DNA from: a virus
IMG/VR virus record: IMGVR_UViG_3300013132_002601
Location: 1-46,901 of that record
Direction: 5' to 3' (one strand)
DNA length: 46,901 nt
In this document: positions 32,371 to 39,855 of the stretch, one piece after another
How positions within the stretch are numbered: position 1 is the stretch's first letter
How the letters are laid out: each line of letters begins with the position of its first letter
Made by a program: the position numbers and the translations under genes
Notes under the pieces: model-generated
What the model saw: the letters and a program-made list of their open reading frames with translations, nothing else
The model's database searches: none
Told to the model about the DNA's origin: nothing

Positions 32371-33381
32371 TTGAAAAAATTATTTTTAAGCATTACATGT
32401 GCATTGACGGTTTTGAGTACGCAAGCAGCAGATATCACAGGTGCTGGTGCTACATTCCCATATCCCATTTACGCCAAATGGGCCGAAGCCTATAAAAAGC
32501 AAACCGGTGTCGGCTTAAACTATCAAAGCATTGGCAGTTCAGGTGGCATTCGTCAAATCAACGCCGGTACAGTGGCATTTGGTGCTACTGATGCACCAGT
32601 AAAAGGTGAAGATTTAGAAAAACGTGATCAGGTACAGTTTCCTGCTATTATTGGCGGTACTGTGCCCATTGTCAATCTCGACGGATTCAAACCCGGTGAA
32701 CTACGCATCACCGGACCAGTATTGGCTGAAGTTTTCATGGGCAATATCACTAATTGGAATGATCTAAGACTAGCAGCTCTTAATCCCGGCAAACGGTTGC
32801 CCAATCAAACCATCACAGTGGTACATCGTGCTGATGGATCGGGCACAACATTCAATTGGACAGACTATTTGACTGTGGTCAGTCCTGAATGGGAAAAACG
32901 AGTGGGTCGTAGTGCCGCAGTGAAGTGGCCCGCAGCCAATAGTGTAGGTGGCAAGGGCAATGAAGGTGTGGCAGGTAATGTTCGTCGTGTCAAGGGTGCA
33001 ATCGGATATGTTGAGTATGCCTATGCCAAGAAAAACAACATGATTCATCTCAAACTTCAGAACAAGGCTGGTAACTTTGTCGATCCAGACGAAAAGAGTT
33101 TTGCCGCAGCAGCAGATGGTGCAGATTGGTTTGGTGTGCCCGGTATGGGGTTGAGTATCGTGGATCAAAAGCATCCACAAGCATGGCCTGTGAGTTCAGC
33201 CAGTTTCATCATCATGTACCGTAATCCTCGCAACAAAGAAACCAGTCAAGAAGTATTGAAGTTTTTTGATTGGGCATTCCGCAATGGCAAGGACATGGCA
33301 TTGGAATTAGACTATGTTCCGCTGCCTGACAGTTTGACTGCCGACATTCGTAGTAGAGTTTGGAGTCAAATTAAACATTGA
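32371..33381 (+). CDS. pstS: phosphate-binding protein PstS
   Basis: 336-residue periplasmic substrate-binding protein of the Pst phosphate transporter. An N-terminal signal peptide (KKLFLSITCALTVLSTQA) is followed by DITGAGATFPYPIYAKW, QSIGSSGGI and HRADGSGTTFNWTDYL, the phosphate-site motifs. By eye it is closest to betaproteobacterial PstS. It starts with TTG, after AAGGAG, unlike nearly all other genes here, and looks GC-richer than its neighbours. It is bracketed by 15-bp repeats. It probably boosts phosphate uptake during infection, as known for cyanophage pstS. Confidence 0.95.
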   Translation: MKKLFLSITCALTVLSTQAADITGAGATFPYPIYAKWAEAYKKQTGVGLNYQSIGSSGGIRQINAGTVAFGATDAPVKGEDLEKRDQVQFPAIIGGTVPIVNLDGFKPGELRITGPVLAEVFMGNITNWNDLRLAALNPGKRLPNQTITVVHRADGSGTTFNWTDYLTVVSPEWEKRVGRSAAVKWPAANSVGGKGNEGVAGNVRRVKGAIGYVEYAYAKKNNMIHLKLQNKAGNFVDPDEKSFAAAADGADWFGVPGMGLSIVDQKHPQAWPVSSASFIIMYRNPRNKETSQEVLKFFDWAFRNGKDMALELDYVPLPDSLTADIRSRVWSQIKH

Positions 33382-33396
33382 ACTTTCTCCCAGGAT

Positions 33397-33411
33397 CCGG
33401 AGCCATTTTTG
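33397..33411 (+). repeat. right copy of the 15-bp direct repeat
   Basis: CCGGAGCCATTTTTG, identical to 32205-32219 in the tRNA-Asn end, lies 15 bases after the pstS stop. It is preceded by CTCCCAGGAT, which may be a remnant of a tRNA 3' end. Confidence 0.8.
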
Positions 33412-33438
33412 CATATCAAAAGACCTAAATAAAAATCT

Positions 33439-34149
33439 ATGCTTAACTTTAAATCTTTTATTTCATTGGAAGAGGGTGTTCACGATCAAGGTATTTTTAA
33501 AGCAGTCTTTATGGCTGGTGCTCCGGGTTCTGGTAAAGACTATGTAATGAAAAAGACTGTTGGTGGTCATGGTTTGCGAGAAATTAATTCTGATGTGGCT
33601 TTTGAGCATTCAATGAAAAAACACGGTCTTGATCCAAAAATGCCAGAAAGCGAACAACCTAAAAGAGATTTTTTAAGAACAAAATCTAAACACACTACAG
33701 ACCTTAAAAAGAAACTATCTTTACAAGGTAAGAATGGATTGATTATCAACGGAACAGGCGATGATCATCATAAAATTAAAGCAATGAAAGACCACTTAGA
33801 ATCTCAGGGATATCAGACGCATATGGTATTTGTGCATACTGATAATGAAACTTCTATAAAAAGAAACATTATAAGAGGTCAGGCTGGTGGTAGAGAAGTA
33901 CCAGAAAAAGTTCGTCAACAAAAATGGACTGATGTACATAACGCAAAAGAACATTACAAAAATATGTTCGGTTCAAATTTTCATGAAGTTGACAATTCTA
34001 TAGATATGCTTCATGCTTCTCCTAGTGAAAGAGCAAAACACCAAAAAAGACTTGTTGATGTTCATAACCATTTTAGAAAAGTCGTTGCCTCAAAAAAACA
34101 CACACCTGAAGCTCAAAAATGGATTGACAGCCAATTGAAAAAGTCTTAA
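33439..34149 (+). CDS. zeta-toxin-like P-loop kinase
   Basis: 236 residues. Walker A is GAPGSGKD (27-34), followed by INSDVAFE, an NGTGDDHHK segment, and NIIRGQAGGREVPE, a layout like zeta-toxin-type kinases that phosphorylate small molecules. The N-terminus MLNFKSFISLEEG resembles a T4 capsid-targeting peptide with an LEE cleavage site. No ribosome site is visible before the ATG; CTAAATAAAAAT (33425-33436) lies directly upstream and may be a late box. The target is unknown. Confidence 0.7.
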   Translation: MLNFKSFISLEEGVHDQGIFKAVFMAGAPGSGKDYVMKKTVGGHGLREINSDVAFEHSMKKHGLDPKMPESEQPKRDFLRTKSKHTTDLKKKLSLQGKNGLIINGTGDDHHKIKAMKDHLESQGYQTHMVFVHTDNETSIKRNIIRGQAGGREVPEKVRQQKWTDVHNAKEHYKNMFGSNFHEVDNSIDMLHASPSERAKHQKRLVDVHNHFRKVVASKKHTPEAQKWIDSQLKKS

Positions 34150-34166
34150 AATTCTCAGGAGATAAC

Positions 34167-34334
34167 ATGATTGATCCAACAAAAAAACTCGATATTCAAT
34201 TAGAAAATCTAGATCCTGAAGTTGCAGAGTGGCTTAGAGAAGTTGTACTAAAAGATGAATATTATGATATTCCTGAGCCAGAGGATACAGATTTTGACGA
34301 ACGTTCTGCCAACAGTTACGCCTCCAAAGCATAG
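34167..34334 (+). CDS. small acidic protein
   Basis: 55 residues, strongly acidic (IPEPEDTDFDE), no family recognised. CAGGAG precedes the ATG at 34167. The stop codon lies in the D-arm of tRNA-Thr, so the last 15 bases are shared with the tRNA gene. A real gene is likely because of the ribosome site. Confidence 0.6.
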   Translation: MIDPTKKLDIQLENLDPEVAEWLREVVLKDEYYDIPEPEDTDFDERSANSYASKA

Positions 34335-34394
34335 ATAGCGATGCAGATGCCTTGTAAGCATCAGAGTTCGGCGCAAGTCCGGATGGGGGCACCA
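34320..34394 (+). tRNA. tRNA-Thr(TGT) with unusual D and T loops
   Basis: Acceptor GCCTCCA/TGGGGGC, D-stem GCAT/ATGC, anticodon stem-loop GATGC-CTTGTAA-GCATC with anticodon TGT, T-stem TTCGG/CCGGA and encoded CCA are all well paired. The D-loop AGATAGCG lacks GG and the T-loop CGCAAGT lacks TTC, so the usual elbow contacts cannot form in the standard way. Confidence 0.8.
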
Positions 34395-34398
34395 TCTT

Positions 34399-34474
34399 CT
34401 CGGATTGGGATAATAGGTAGTCCACCTGCTTTGGGAGCAGGAAGGTGCAGGTTCGAGTCCTGTGTCCGAGACCA
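34399..34474 (+). tRNA. tRNA-Pro(TGG)
   Basis: CTCGGAT/GTCCGAG acceptor, anticodon stem-loop CCTGC-TTTGGGA-GCAGG with anticodon TGG, standard T-loop, encoded CCA. Confidence 0.95.
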
Positions 34475-34498
34475 GACAATCAACTTTGTGAGAGTTAC

Positions 34499-34687
34499 AT
34501 GACACACAATGAAACTCCTATGCTGAAAATAATCACCTGTTCCGATTCTCTTATGTGGTATCGCGATCTGGTGGGTCAAGAGGTTCCTTTATTGAGAGAA
34601 TACGATGATTGTTACATGAGTCGTGAACCTACGGGATTTGCTAACATAGTCCGAAAACAAGACGCTGTAATAGTGGAGAAAAGATGA
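34499..34687 (+). CDS. small conserved phage protein
   Basis: 62 residues from ATG 34499 (GAGAG upstream). It has the pattern MWYRDLVGQEVPLLREYDD-CYMSREPTGFANIV, which resembles short proteins I know from several phages, function unknown. It may form a small beta-barrel. It overlaps the next gene by four bases. Confidence 0.6.
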   Translation: MTHNETPMLKIITCSDSLMWYRDLVGQEVPLLREYDDCYMSREPTGFANIVRKQDAVIVEKR

Positions 34688-35508
34688 GAAAACAGTATTG
34701 GTCATGCACTAAGTTTGCAGATTGGTTGCGAGGAACTAATAAGATTCCTGCAGGCACTTCTAAAGAATGGGCAAAATGGCAACTCGAAGCAGAAATGAAA
34801 AATCCTTTTCGTTTTTGGCTGGCTGAAGAAGGTCTTGATAGGATTCAAACTGCTATTATGTTCATTCCAGATAAGATTTACTCAGCCAAGTATGCTCTTG
34901 TAAACCGATTTGTAACTCGTACTCATACCCTCACCTCAAAATTGCCCAAGTACAAGTGGCATGAGATGGACACTCGAATGCTACATTGCATGTTCAATGA
35001 GCTGGTCAACTTTGTTGAAGTTGAACTTGCTGCATCCAACTACCGCTTTGATGAAGAGGCTAGGAAAAAATATAAGGTTCCTTTTTGGGGAACTGGATGG
35101 TTTCGTACTCGCACCTATCGCAATAAAGAAGCAGGTTTAGATTACCTCAACTGGGCAATCAACCTGAAGATGGACGAAACCTGGGGCATGTCACCTGAGG
35201 ATGAGGGGTATGGAAAAGAAACCTATCAAGCAAAAGGTGCAAAAGAAACTCTAGAACTCTACACCTGGTGGACACAAGTTTATCCTACCCGTCCTGACCC
35301 CTACGATGTTAGCGGATGGTCTAAACTATGTGACCGTAGGCGTGAGGAAGGAGGAGGATTTTTGTCTATCGAAGATACTACACCCGAACAAAAAGCAGAG
35401 AGTACAAAGTCTCTTGATCTCCTACGTGAAGTTGAAGAACGATACGAGCGCGAAGAAGAAGAGATGCTTATTCGTCTGATTAAGGTTAGAAAGTATCTCT
35501 GGACTTGA
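34684..35508 (+). CDS. conserved phage protein of unknown function
   Basis: 274 residues without signal or membrane segment. Notable parts are FRFWLAEEGLDRIQ, YKWHEMDTRMLHCMFNELVNFVEVE and a charged coiled-coil-like C-terminus EEREEEEMLIRLIKVRKYL. Proteins of this type recur in aquatic phages and have no assigned role that I know. It is the last plus-strand gene before the convergent minus-strand block, and a terminator follows. Confidence 0.7.
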   Translation: MRKQYWSCTKFADWLRGTNKIPAGTSKEWAKWQLEAEMKNPFRFWLAEEGLDRIQTAIMFIPDKIYSAKYALVNRFVTRTHTLTSKLPKYKWHEMDTRMLHCMFNELVNFVEVELAASNYRFDEEARKKYKVPFWGTGWFRTRTYRNKEAGLDYLNWAINLKMDETWGMSPEDEGYGKETYQAKGAKETLELYTWWTQVYPTRPDPYDVSGWSKLCDRRREEGGGFLSIEDTTPEQKAESTKSLDLLREVEERYEREEEEMLIRLIKVRKYLWT

Positions 35509-35727
35509 TTACTTCTTGGGAGGGACCTGAGTTCCCTCTAGTTTTTTATGCACCTTGATTTCTTTACAATCCTGCACAGGTTTACCATCCTTCCCAATGA
35601 CTTTCTTTCCGTCATTAGTGATCTTGTCTACACAAACTCGCTTAACTTCTGCAGCAAAAGAGACTCCGTGATAATTTAGTAAAGGAATAGATCCAACTAC
35701 AAGAGCGATAAATAGAATTTTTTTCAT
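35509..35727 (-). CDS. small exported protein
   Basis: 72 residues with a signal peptide (MKKILFIALVVGSIPLLNYHGVSFA) and a short basic tail with two cysteines in CVDKI and DCKE. It is the last gene of the minus-strand lysis operon, overlapping the gene before it by four bases. Function unknown; location suggests an envelope role. Confidence 0.65.
   Translation of the reverse strand: MKKILFIALVVGSIPLLNYHGVSFAAEVKRVCVDKITNDGKKVIGKDGKPVQDCKEIKVHKKLEGTQVPPKK
35520..35548 (+). terminator. rho-independent terminator for the plus-strand transcript
   Basis: GAGGGA/TCCCTC stem with a seven-base loop, then TAGTTTTTTATG. It lies 11 bases after the 34684 gene, inside the 3' end of the convergent minus-strand gene. 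Confidence 0.75.
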
Positions 35728-35966
35728 TTTGGTTCCTTAGGTTCGTTTTTGTTTGCAAATCTTTCTGCTACGGTTACACCCAACCCTGCTATTGCTATAT
35801 ACATCATGCCATCATACAGATGATGATCAACCTCGTATCCTAAAAAGATATTAGCAAAGAAAGCTATTGAGCAAAACACAAAAGCAAGAAATGTAACTAC
35901 CCTCTTGCTACTGATTCCTTGTGAGGTCTCAGTAGATTGGAAGATAGTTACAAGTTTAGACATCAT
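35724..35966 (-). CDS. small membrane protein, holin candidate
   Basis: 80 residues with two likely membrane helices (VVTFLAFVFCSIAFFANIFLG and MMYIAIAGLGVTVAERF) and charged ends. Two helices, small size and position in a lysis operon fit a class II holin, but no family signature is recognised. Starts in an overlap with the upstream gene. Confidence 0.55.
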   Translation of the reverse strand: MMSKLVTIFQSTETSQGISSKRVVTFLAFVFCSIAFFANIFLGYEVDHHLYDGMMYIAIAGLGVTVAERFANKNEPKEPK

Positions 35967-36409
35967 AGTTCAGGTTGGTGAGCAGGAGGGGGAGCTAGCT
36001 TTCCATTAAAACCGGTAACGACATTTCCACCCATGTGCATAGCAGATCCTAATGCAGGTTCTTGCCTTTCGACCTTAACTGGTTTCTTCACTTCTTCCAT
36101 AGTTGTTTTAAATGATTCTGTTGCTTGTTTCTGTGCAGCAAGCATCGCTTCCTTATCTTCTTTGCTTGTTCCTGCCAACATGATACCTGATAAGGTTCCC
36201 GTTAAAAATGTTGCAATAGGTACAATAAGTTCAAAGAACTTTTGATCAATAGGAGACATTGCATCAAGCGGTTGTGTCACAAAGATGATTGAATACAAGA
36301 CAACAAATACGATTCCAGTCAAAGTCAATGCAAGACATACGCCTACGAAAAACTTAAGACGCGCCATCAACTGTTCTTCAGTATAAACGAAGGGAGGCTT
36401 ATTTTCCAT
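35963..36409 (-). CDS. membrane protein, holin-like candidate
   Basis: 148 residues. Two membrane helices (about 19-45 and 62-85) are followed by a charged coiled-coil segment (KEDKEAMLAAQKQATESFK) and a Pro-rich tail. GGAG precedes the ATG. Its place two genes after the endolysin makes it another candidate for the lysis hole or for controlling it. Function not proven. Confidence 0.55.
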   Translation of the reverse strand: MENKPPFVYTEEQLMARLKFFVGVCLALTLTGIVFVVLYSIIFVTQPLDAMSPIDQKFFELIVPIATFLTGTLSGIMLAGTSKEDKEAMLAAQKQATESFKTTMEEVKKPVKVERQEPALGSAMHMGGNVVTGFNGKLAPPPAHQPEL

Positions 36410-36662
36410 TTTTTACTCCTGCAGGAGGTTGACAGGTATTACATTGTGCAGGGACTACATTTTCAACTGCAACCTTATTCTTGAAAATTTGTTCAGGGCA
36501 TGTCCTTGTCACTTCACATTGAGGTTTCTTGCACACCTCAGTTTCCCAATTCTTGGGATTCTGACAAGGATACCTAAATCTATCTGAAGCAAAGAATGCA
36601 AGTGTTAGTGGAATGAATAGCAATATTAGGAGTGACCAAAAGAGCTTTTTATCACTTACCAT
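36399..36662 (-). CDS. small Cys-rich membrane-anchored protein
   Basis: 87 residues. One N-terminal membrane helix (LFWSLLILLFIPLTLAFFA) is followed by an outside part with seven cysteines (YPCQNP, VCKKPQCE, RTCPE, QCNTCQ). Similar proteins sit near lysis genes of aquatic myoviruses. TAGGAG precedes the ATG. The cysteines suggest disulfides in the periplasm. Role unknown. Confidence 0.6.
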   Translation of the reverse strand: MVSDKKLFWSLLILLFIPLTLAFFASDRFRYPCQNPKNWETEVCKKPQCEVTRTCPEQIFKNKVAVENVVPAQCNTCQPPAGVKNGK

Positions 36663-36663
36663 T

Positions 36664-37284
36664 TCAAACTCCTAAAACGTGTAGAGCATGCTCATAATGC
36701 TTGATACGATCATCCAAGCCTATTGTTCCGCCATTGATACGCTTGGTCAATGTGAGAATATCACCTTTATCTGCCCATTGGTTTAACTTATTGGTTTCCC
36801 AAAACCAACACGCAGATTGTGCTGCGCCCTCGAAGGTAGTTAGATATTCTGTGGCCTCTTCAGGGCTGATTTCAAGCGATGCAGCAAACCAGGTGTAGTT
36901 GTGACGACCCGTAAGTTGAATCAATCCTCTTCCTCGAAATCTAAACCCATCTCCGCTAGCTTCATCACCATTACCCATTCGACTTGCATAGATGCGATTG
37001 GCAATTGCTTCTTGTTTATTAGGCCTTCCTGCGTAATCTTGTGCAATTTGATCGTTGGGAAAATACTTAGGAAACACTTTACGAAGCGATTGCCATCGAT
37101 AGTTTAGATTTTCAACTAACGCTGTGAATCCTCCCGACTCATGGGCACATTGAGCAACAAATGCAGCAATTCGCTGAGGAGTGTCAATTTCATACTCTGG
37201 AAGTAATTGATCAAGCGCGCTATGCCAATGCTGTACGTAAGGATTCTTGGGTAGTAGTTGTTTTAGTTGTTCTTGTGTAATCAT
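36664..37284 (-). CDS. GH19 family endolysin
   Basis: 206 residues of chitinase-like glycoside hydrolase family 19, used by phages to cut peptidoglycan. Catalytic Glu in HESGGF (near residue 50) is followed by ENLNYRW, then GRGLIQLTGRHNY and KRINGG, all conserved in phage GH19 lysins. No signal peptide, so a holin is needed for release. A good ribosome site (GGAAG) precedes the ATG. The spanin candidate genes lie directly upstream in the same operon. Confidence 0.92.
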   Translation of the reverse strand: MITQEQLKQLLPKNPYVQHWHSALDQLLPEYEIDTPQRIAAFVAQCAHESGGFTALVENLNYRWQSLRKVFPKYFPNDQIAQDYAGRPNKQEAIANRIYASRMGNGDEASGDGFRFRGRGLIQLTGRHNYTWFAASLEISPEEATEYLTTFEGAAQSACWFWETNKLNQWADKGDILTLTKRINGGTIGLDDRIKHYEHALHVLGV

Positions 37285-37547
37285 TTTACTTCCTCAAAAA
37301 TTTTCTTTTGTGCATTGTACCAATCAATCCAACCTTGACTTTTAATTGCACATTCGTGATACAATGAGTAATTCTCGTTTATTGTTTTAGCCACATCACT
37401 CAACTTTACATCTTTGGACAGCAGTTTTAAATCAGGGCATCGTTGCAGCAAAGTCGTCGGTGCACTAGGAAACTTTTGCTTTACAGGAACAGGTTTAGTG
37501 GCACACCCCGCTAAAAAAACTAGAGTAAAAAGTATAGCAAGTTTCAT
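37281..37547 (-). CDS. outer-membrane spanin-like lipoprotein
   Basis: 88 residues with a lipoprotein signal ending LAGC (Cys15), a Pro/Lys stretch (KPVPVKQKFPSAP) and a helical region NYSLYHECAIKSQGWIDWY. A small lipoprotein between endolysin and an inner-membrane coiled-coil protein is the expected place of an o-spanin (Rz1-type), which fuses the membranes in the last step of lysis. Overlaps the endolysin gene by four bases. Confidence 0.7.
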   Translation of the reverse strand: MKLAILFTLVFLAGCATKPVPVKQKFPSAPTTLLQRCPDLKLLSKDVKLSDVAKTINENYSLYHECAIKSQGWIDWYNAQKKIFEEVK

Positions 37548-37978
37548 TTGTTTCTGCCTGCCGCTTGATTGTGAGCATCAACAAAAGGTTCGGGTATTTC
37601 GCATTTATTATCATACTTGACCACTTCTCTATCAATGTACTGAATAGTGTTTTGACCTTTTTCTCTTACGATTTTTTCTTGCACCACAATTCTTTCAACA
37701 ACTTTAACTGTTTCTATTGCACCTCTTGCTTCTGCTTCAGCCAACTTTGCTTCTACTTCGCGAACCTTAGCCAACCAAGATTCATTATTTGCAATAGATC
37801 CCGACATGTAAACGCCGAATACAATCATCAGAACAGATGCAATTTGTATAGGTGTTCTGTAAACATACAATGCCGGAATAGGAATCAGTTTCAAAAGATA
37901 GGTTGCAGCAAAAGCTAGCAAACCTAATAATAGAATAGCATAAAAAATCCAGTTAGGAAGCCATTCCAGAATCCACAT
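37544..37978 (-). CDS. inner-membrane spanin-like coiled-coil protein
   Basis: 144 residues. N-terminal membrane helices (three hydrophobic stretches up to about residue 65) are followed by a long coiled coil rich in E, K, V and R (VREVEAKLAEAEARG...VERIVVQEKIV) facing the periplasm. It pairs with the adjacent lipoprotein as the i-spanin. It is the first gene behind a minus-strand late promoter. More than one membrane helix is atypical for Rz, so the call is tentative. Confidence 0.6.
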   Translation of the reverse strand: MWILEWLPNWIFYAILLLGLLAFAATYLLKLIPIPALYVYRTPIQIASVLMIVFGVYMSGSIANNESWLAKVREVEAKLAEAEARGAIETVKVVERIVVQEKIVREKGQNTIQYIDREVVKYDNKCEIPEPFVDAHNQAAGRNK

Positions 37979-37993
37979 GGTTGTCCTTTTGTG

Positions 37994-38953
37994 TTATTTA
38001 TGCGTTAGTTGATTTAAAACTATTTCCCAATCAAAAGACAGGTTAGTTTGTTTAAAATCTAAATGTAAACATCGATCTAAACAAGATTGTAAGTTGTCAC
38101 CTCTATATCCGTTTATACCATTTTCAATCACCTCTTTAGGCCCAGCCATGTCATAAGATGCTACAGGCACCTCACATGCTAATGATTCTAGTAATACTAC
38201 ACCAAAAGTGTCTGTCTTACTTGGAAATACAAATACTCGTGCAGATGCATACCACTTAGCCAATTCTTCGCCTTCGAGTTTACCTAGAAATTTTACATCC
38301 GGGTATCGCTTTTTGAGTGTATTTAGATATGGACCGTCACCAATAAGAACTTTATTGGGGTAATCTAATTTACAAAAATCGTCTAACCCTTTTTCTTGTG
38401 CGGCTCTAGAAACACAGAGAATGTAGTCACCTAAATCTCTTCTCTTTGAAGGATTAAATACTTCAGTGTCTACACCTCTACTCCAGAACATCAAGTTCTT
38501 AAATCCTCTCAATTGCAATTCGTCAATTGTTTGTTTTGATGGTACAAGCGTTCTATGTGCTCGATCATGAAACCATTTATAAAATCTAAATGATACATCT
38601 TCAGGAACTTTAAATCTTGTTTTTAGATACGCAGGAAAATTTGTATGAAAACAAGTTGAAAACGAATAACCATTCTCTGAGAGATGCATATTGGCATATA
38701 AGCCCAATGGACCTTCTGTTGCTATGTGCATTTTATCCTTGTTGATCATTGCCTCATCTAGTAAGGGTCTTATTAACCATGGGTTCAGAACAACATCGAT
38801 TTCTTTGTAAAAAGGTAATTTGACTTTTGTAAAATCGAGCGTGTTATGATGAATGATGTTAATATCACCAAACTTTCTAATGTTTTGATATGTTCTAACT
38901 ACTCCGTTTACTTGCGGTTCCCAAGCGTCGGTAATGATTGTAATTCTTTGCAT
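37994..38953 (-). CDS. GT4-type glycosyltransferase
   Basis: 319 residues of GT-B fold, family 4. DAWEPQVNGVVRT at the N-terminus, RGVDTEVFNP in the middle, ILCVSRAAQEKGLDDF, then the donor site region FPSKTDTFGVVLLESLACEVPV with the EX7E-like glutamates. It resembles SqdX/mannosyltransferase-type enzymes that act on lipids or lipid A-like acceptors. In bacteria such a gene often sits next to an LpxH-like phosphoesterase, as here. The gene order suggests transfer from a host. Substrate unknown. Confidence 0.85.
   Translation of the reverse strand: MQRITIITDAWEPQVNGVVRTYQNIRKFGDINIIHHNTLDFTKVKLPFYKEIDVVLNPWLIRPLLDEAMINKDKMHIATEGPLGLYANMHLSENGYSFSTCFHTNFPAYLKTRFKVPEDVSFRFYKWFHDRAHRTLVPSKQTIDELQLRGFKNLMFWSRGVDTEVFNPSKRRDLGDYILCVSRAAQEKGLDDFCKLDYPNKVLIGDGPYLNTLKKRYPDVKFLGKLEGEELAKWYASARVFVFPSKTDTFGVVLLESLACEVPVASYDMAGPKEVIENGINGYRGDNLQSCLDRCLHLDFKQTNLSFDWEIVLNQLTHK
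37995..38002 (-). promoter_or_regulatory. late promoter CATAAATA for the lysis operon
   Basis: On the minus strand CATAAATA lies 17 bases before the spanin-like gene, with AAAGGA between. One base differs from TATAAATA. It gives late timing to the lysis genes. Confidence 0.6.
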
Positions 38954-39111
38954 TCAGATTCCACCTTAAACTGTTTAAATTTTATCCAATAATTAATAGT
39001 TTTTCTTGCTTCTTCACATTGTTGAATAGTTGAAAATTGCATAGTCATTCTCGCTGGCACATCTTCAGGATAGTTCACATGCATCGCTGTTATTAGAAGC
39101 ACTATTAACAT
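38908..39111 (-). CDS. small protein overlapping both neighbours
   Basis: 67 residues. Hydrophobic start (LIVLLITAM), then MQFSTIQQCEEARKTI...FKVESECKEL with two cysteines. This pattern recalls short phage proteins with a paired-cysteine fold. A GAGG ribosome site six bases before the ATG supports translation, although the gene overlaps the phosphoesterase by 47 bp and the glycosyltransferase by 46 bp. Confidence 0.6.
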   Translation of the reverse strand: MLIVLLITAMHVNYPEDVPARMTMQFSTIQQCEEARKTINYWIKFKQFKVESECKELQSLPTLGNRK

Positions 39112-39853
39112 TCATTACCTCGGACCAGTTAATTACTTCCCATCTACCATCCATGTGTTCAACCAAAGCAGAGCAAGACTCTACCCAATCTCCATCATTC
39201 ATATAAGTAACACCATCGATTTGTTTTATTTCGGCATGATGTATATGCCCACAAATAACACCATCAAACTTTCTTTTTTTGCAGTATTCAGACAAGGTGT
39301 TTTCAAACTTAAAAATAAAATCTACTGCTCTTTTGACTTTCACTTTTAGATACTTGGATAAACTCCAGTATCCGAAACCCATCTTATGACGCAACCAATT
39401 GAATTTTGAATTAAAAGATAGAATAAAGTCATAAGAGGCATCACCCAAAAAAGACAACCACCGATGCAATCTAACCACTCCATCAAAGAAATCTCCATGT
39501 GTAACCAGATATCTTTTTCCATCGATCCCCATATGTATATACTGATTCACAATTTCAATATTTCCAAAAACCACATTGTATGGAATAAGAAGACGAAGAA
39601 ATTCATCATGATTTCCTGCCACATAAACAACTTTGGTTCCTTTTTTAGAAAATCCAAGAATTTTGCGGATTACTCTTGTATGAGATTCTTTCCATTTTAA
39701 TTTATTTCGTTGAACTTTCCACCCATCAATTATGTCACCCACAAGGTAAAGATTGTCACACTCAGTGTTAGAAAGAAAATCTAATAGAATGTCTGCTTTG
39801 CAATCTTTTGTGCCAAGATGAATATCGCTTATAAAAACTGATTTATACTTCAT
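39065..39853 (-). CDS. LpxH-like UDP-diacylglucosamine pyrophosphatase family phosphoesterase
   Basis: 262-residue calcineurin-type phosphoesterase with SDIHLG, GDIIDGW, GNHDEF, THGDFFDG and GHIHHAEI metal motifs, ending in NDGDWVESCSALVEH, as in the LpxH2-type family. LpxH hydrolyses UDP-2,3-diacylglucosamine in lipid A synthesis; LpxH2-type relatives are less well defined. ATG 39853 is preferred over the TTG at 39859. With the GT4 gene it could alter host lipid or lipopolysaccharide. Confidence 0.82.
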   Translation of the reverse strand: MKYKSVFISDIHLGTKDCKADILLDFLSNTECDNLYLVGDIIDGWKVQRNKLKWKESHTRVIRKILGFSKKGTKVVYVAGNHDEFLRLLIPYNVVFGNIEIVNQYIHMGIDGKRYLVTHGDFFDGVVRLHRWLSFLGDASYDFILSFNSKFNWLRHKMGFGYWSLSKYLKVKVKRAVDFIFKFENTLSEYCKKRKFDGVICGHIHHAEIKQIDGVTYMNDGDWVESCSALVEHMDGRWEVINWSEVMNVNSASNNSDACELS

Positions 39854-39855
39854 TA

